This document shows, piece by piece, positions 62,230 to 64,000 of a DNA stretch of 64,000 bases. The position numbers and the translations under genes were made by a program. This DNA comes from Sphingomonadales bacterium (GTDB lineage Bacteria > Pseudomonadota > Alphaproteobacteria > Sphingomonadales > Sphingomonadaceae): assembly GCA_025356275.1 (NCBI GenBank), contig JANXUK010000134.1, forward strand, positions 1-64,000, written 5' to 3'. The notes under the pieces are model-generated. The model saw nothing but the letters and a program-made list of their open reading frames with translations, searched no databases and was not told the DNA's origin. Every line of letters starts with the position of its first letter. Position 1 is the stretch's first letter.

Positions 62230-63557
62230 TCGCCGGAACGATAGGCGCGACCTACCTGCTATGGCTGGTGGGCGCGCTGTATATGGCGGGGCCGCTGCTG
62301 GGTTGGACGCTGGCGGCGATGGCGGCGCGCGCCTATTTCCTCGCGCCCGGCCTGCCGGCGGATCAGCGTCCGGGCAGACTGCCGCTGATCCTGTGGTGCT
62401 GGATTGCCGGGATGGCGGCGATGCTGGTGATCCTGATCATCGGGCATGTCGAGTGGCAGCTTGGCTTTGCCCAGACGATGAAATCGGCGACCGGCTGGGC
62501 TAAGGGCTGGGCGCTGCTGGCGATCTTCCTGGTGGCGGGCTATGCGCTGCCGATCCGGCTGTCGGTGCTGAGCCGGGCAGTGTGCGGGCTGGGGATGCAG
62601 ACGCTGATCCTGCTGCCGGTGTTCCTGGCGGCGCCCTATATCGGCGTCCCCGCCGGACAATTGTGGGTCTCGCCCCTGGCCATCGTCGGCGGGGGTGACG
62701 ATGATTTCTTCGCGGTCATCGCCTATACGATCGAGCCTGGAGTGGGTACGCCCCGCTGGCAGTTCTTTGCGCCATGGTCGCCCGCTGCCGGGGTGGTGGC
62801 GCTGATCCATTTCATGCTGGCGCGCGAGGAAGCGCATGCTGGCTGGCGCTGGACCGGGATTGTCGCCGCGATCCTGATGGCGCTGCTCTCAACCTCGCGG
62901 ATGGCGGTGATCGGCTTGGTCGTGCTGGTGCCGATCGTGCGATTGATCGGTGCGATCCGAAAGCCCTCTACCGGATATGCCGCCGCGCCGCTTGTGCTGT
63001 TATCCGGCTGGTTCGCGCCGCAGTTGGCGATGCTCGACGATTGGGCAGTGGACAGCTTCAATGGCGCGCGTGCCGCCTCGTCGCGAGTGCGGGCGAAGCT
63101 GGGGCATATTGCGGTGCAGCGCTGGGAGGATGAGGCCTTTTGGTTCGGCCATGGCAAGGTCGAGCGCGGGCCGCATCCGGTAGAATTCATGCCGATCGGC
63201 AGCCACCACAGCTGGTACGGGCTGCTGTTCGTCAAGGGGATCACCGGGCTGGTCGCGCTGGCCGTACCGATGGTGCTGCTGCTGTGCGTGTGCCTCGGCG
63301 CCGCGACGCGCAGCCGGGCGGGGCAATTGGCGCTGGGGATGGTGCTGATCTACTGGTTCTACACCTTTGGCGAGAATATCGAGGTACTCACTTATATTGC
63401 GTGGCCAGCGTTGATGGCGATCGGCATCGTGCTGCGGATGCGGGAGAATGGCGAGGATCTGCCTGCGCCGGTGGGGGTGATCGCCGGCTGGATGCGGCGC
63501 GAGGTGGCGGCTTCGCGGGCGCGGGTGGCGGGGGCGGGGGCGGGGGCGGTGTGTTGA
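62184..63557 (+). CDS. O-antigen polymerase/ligase-like (Wzy-like) membrane protein
   Basis: Polytopic; STSRMAVIGLVVLVPIVRLIGAI...FWFGHGKVERGPHPVEFMPIGSHHSWYGLLFVKGITGLVALAVP. Starts 46 nt inside the preceding ORF. Confidence 0.85.
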   Translation: MAAPADHRPNAPERLIAGTIGATYLLWLVGALYMAGPLLGWTLAAMAARAYFLAPGLPADQRPGRLPLILWCWIAGMAAMLVILIIGHVEWQLGFAQTMKSATGWAKGWALLAIFLVAGYALPIRLSVLSRAVCGLGMQTLILLPVFLAAPYIGVPAGQLWVSPLAIVGGGDDDFFAVIAYTIEPGVGTPRWQFFAPWSPAAGVVALIHFMLAREEAHAGWRWTGIVAAILMALLSTSRMAVIGLVVLVPIVRLIGAIRKPSTGYAAAPLVLLSGWFAPQLAMLDDWAVDSFNGARAASSRVRAKLGHIAVQRWEDEAFWFGHGKVERGPHPVEFMPIGSHHSWYGLLFVKGITGLVALAVPMVLLLCVCLGAATRSRAGQLALGMVLIYWFYTFGENIEVLTYIAWPALMAIGIVLRMRENGEDLPAPVGVIAGWMRREVAASRARVAGAGAGAVC

Positions 63558-63596
63558 TGCAAGCCTGTTAGTTTGTTTGCCGCCTGCGGGCGGGGG

Positions 63597-63780
63597 AAGC
63601 CTGTGCCATCCCGAGTCGGTCTGATTGATCGCCTGCCGGCGATGAAGCCTGTGCCATCCCGCGCCCCCTCCCGACCTCCCATTCAGTGTGTATCCTGTGG
63701 GAGGTCGGGAGGGGGAGCGGGATGGCACAGGCTGCGACCGTCAGGTCGCCAATCAGACCGACTCGGGATGGCACAGGCTT
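63597..63780. repeat. Large nested inverted repeat (cruciform-forming)
   Basis: AAGCCTGTGCCATCCCGAGTCGGTCTGATT (63597) pairs with AATCAGACCGACTCGGGATGGCACAGGCTT (to 63780). Inner arm AAGCCTGTGCCATCCCGCGCCCCCTCCCGACCTCCCA pairs with TGGGAGGTCGGGAGGGGGAGCGGGATGGCACAGGCT, loop about 16 nt. Confidence 0.93.
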
Positions 63781-63805
63781 CATCACCGCAAGGCGATCAA
63801 TCAAA

Positions 63806-64000
63806 TCACGCCGCCAAAGCTCCGTCCGCCACCTTGCCCTCGGTCAGCAGCCGGTCGAGCAGGCGGGCCCATTGCCGCTGGCGGATGATGCCGCAATCCA
63901 CGGTCGAGGCGCGCGCCGCTGCCGCCATTGCTGGCAGATTGGCCGAGCGCAGCGCGGTGAACCCCTCCAAAATCGCCGCATCACTGGTGAAATCGATCAC
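63806..64000 (-). CDS. Hypothetical protein, 3' part only (runs off the window edge)
   Basis: Open frame to the window end: DFTSDAAILEGFTALRSANLPAMAAAARASTVDCGIIRQRQWARLLDRLLTEGKVADGALAA. Confidence 0.5.
   Translation of the reverse strand: MIDFTSDAAILEGFTALRSANLPAMAAAARASTVDCGIIRQRQWARLLDRLLTEGKVADGALAA

Overview
A 64 kb window of a high-GC alphaproteobacterial chromosome. Sphingomonad-like gene content is my inference, not a search result. Coding density is high. From left to right: a decayed IS3-family element; a stress block (two hemerythrins, Crp/Fnr regulator, large catalase, thioredoxin-reductase-like protein, DUF72); a large orphan protein; a scarred DUF1800/DUF1501 locus that appears to carry an IS630-type transposase tail; a De Ley-Doudoroff-type galactose/galactonate (or arabinose) catabolic cluster with two frameshifted genes; a multi-gene locus of secreted DUF11-type proteins with a 1.7k-aa outer-membrane-like protein; msrA/msrB; an emrAB/NodT-type efflux operon; modABC; a Cys-rich beta-barrel plus DUF2946-like pair; an NTF2-SDR-NTF2 operon; a LuxQ/LuxO-like histidine kinase/NtrC pair; and a wza/wzz/wzy-like polysaccharide set. 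The two most interesting items are (1) a dispersed, mirror-symmetric double-hairpin element bounded by CTAG, present three times at about 5.0, 28.4 and 47.6 kb, with conserved centre-proximal bulges, and (2) the DUF11/outer-membrane locus at 29.8-39.5 kb, whose proteins share a repeated module and look like a dedicated cell-surface assembly. No CRISPR, rRNA or tRNA was recognised by eye.
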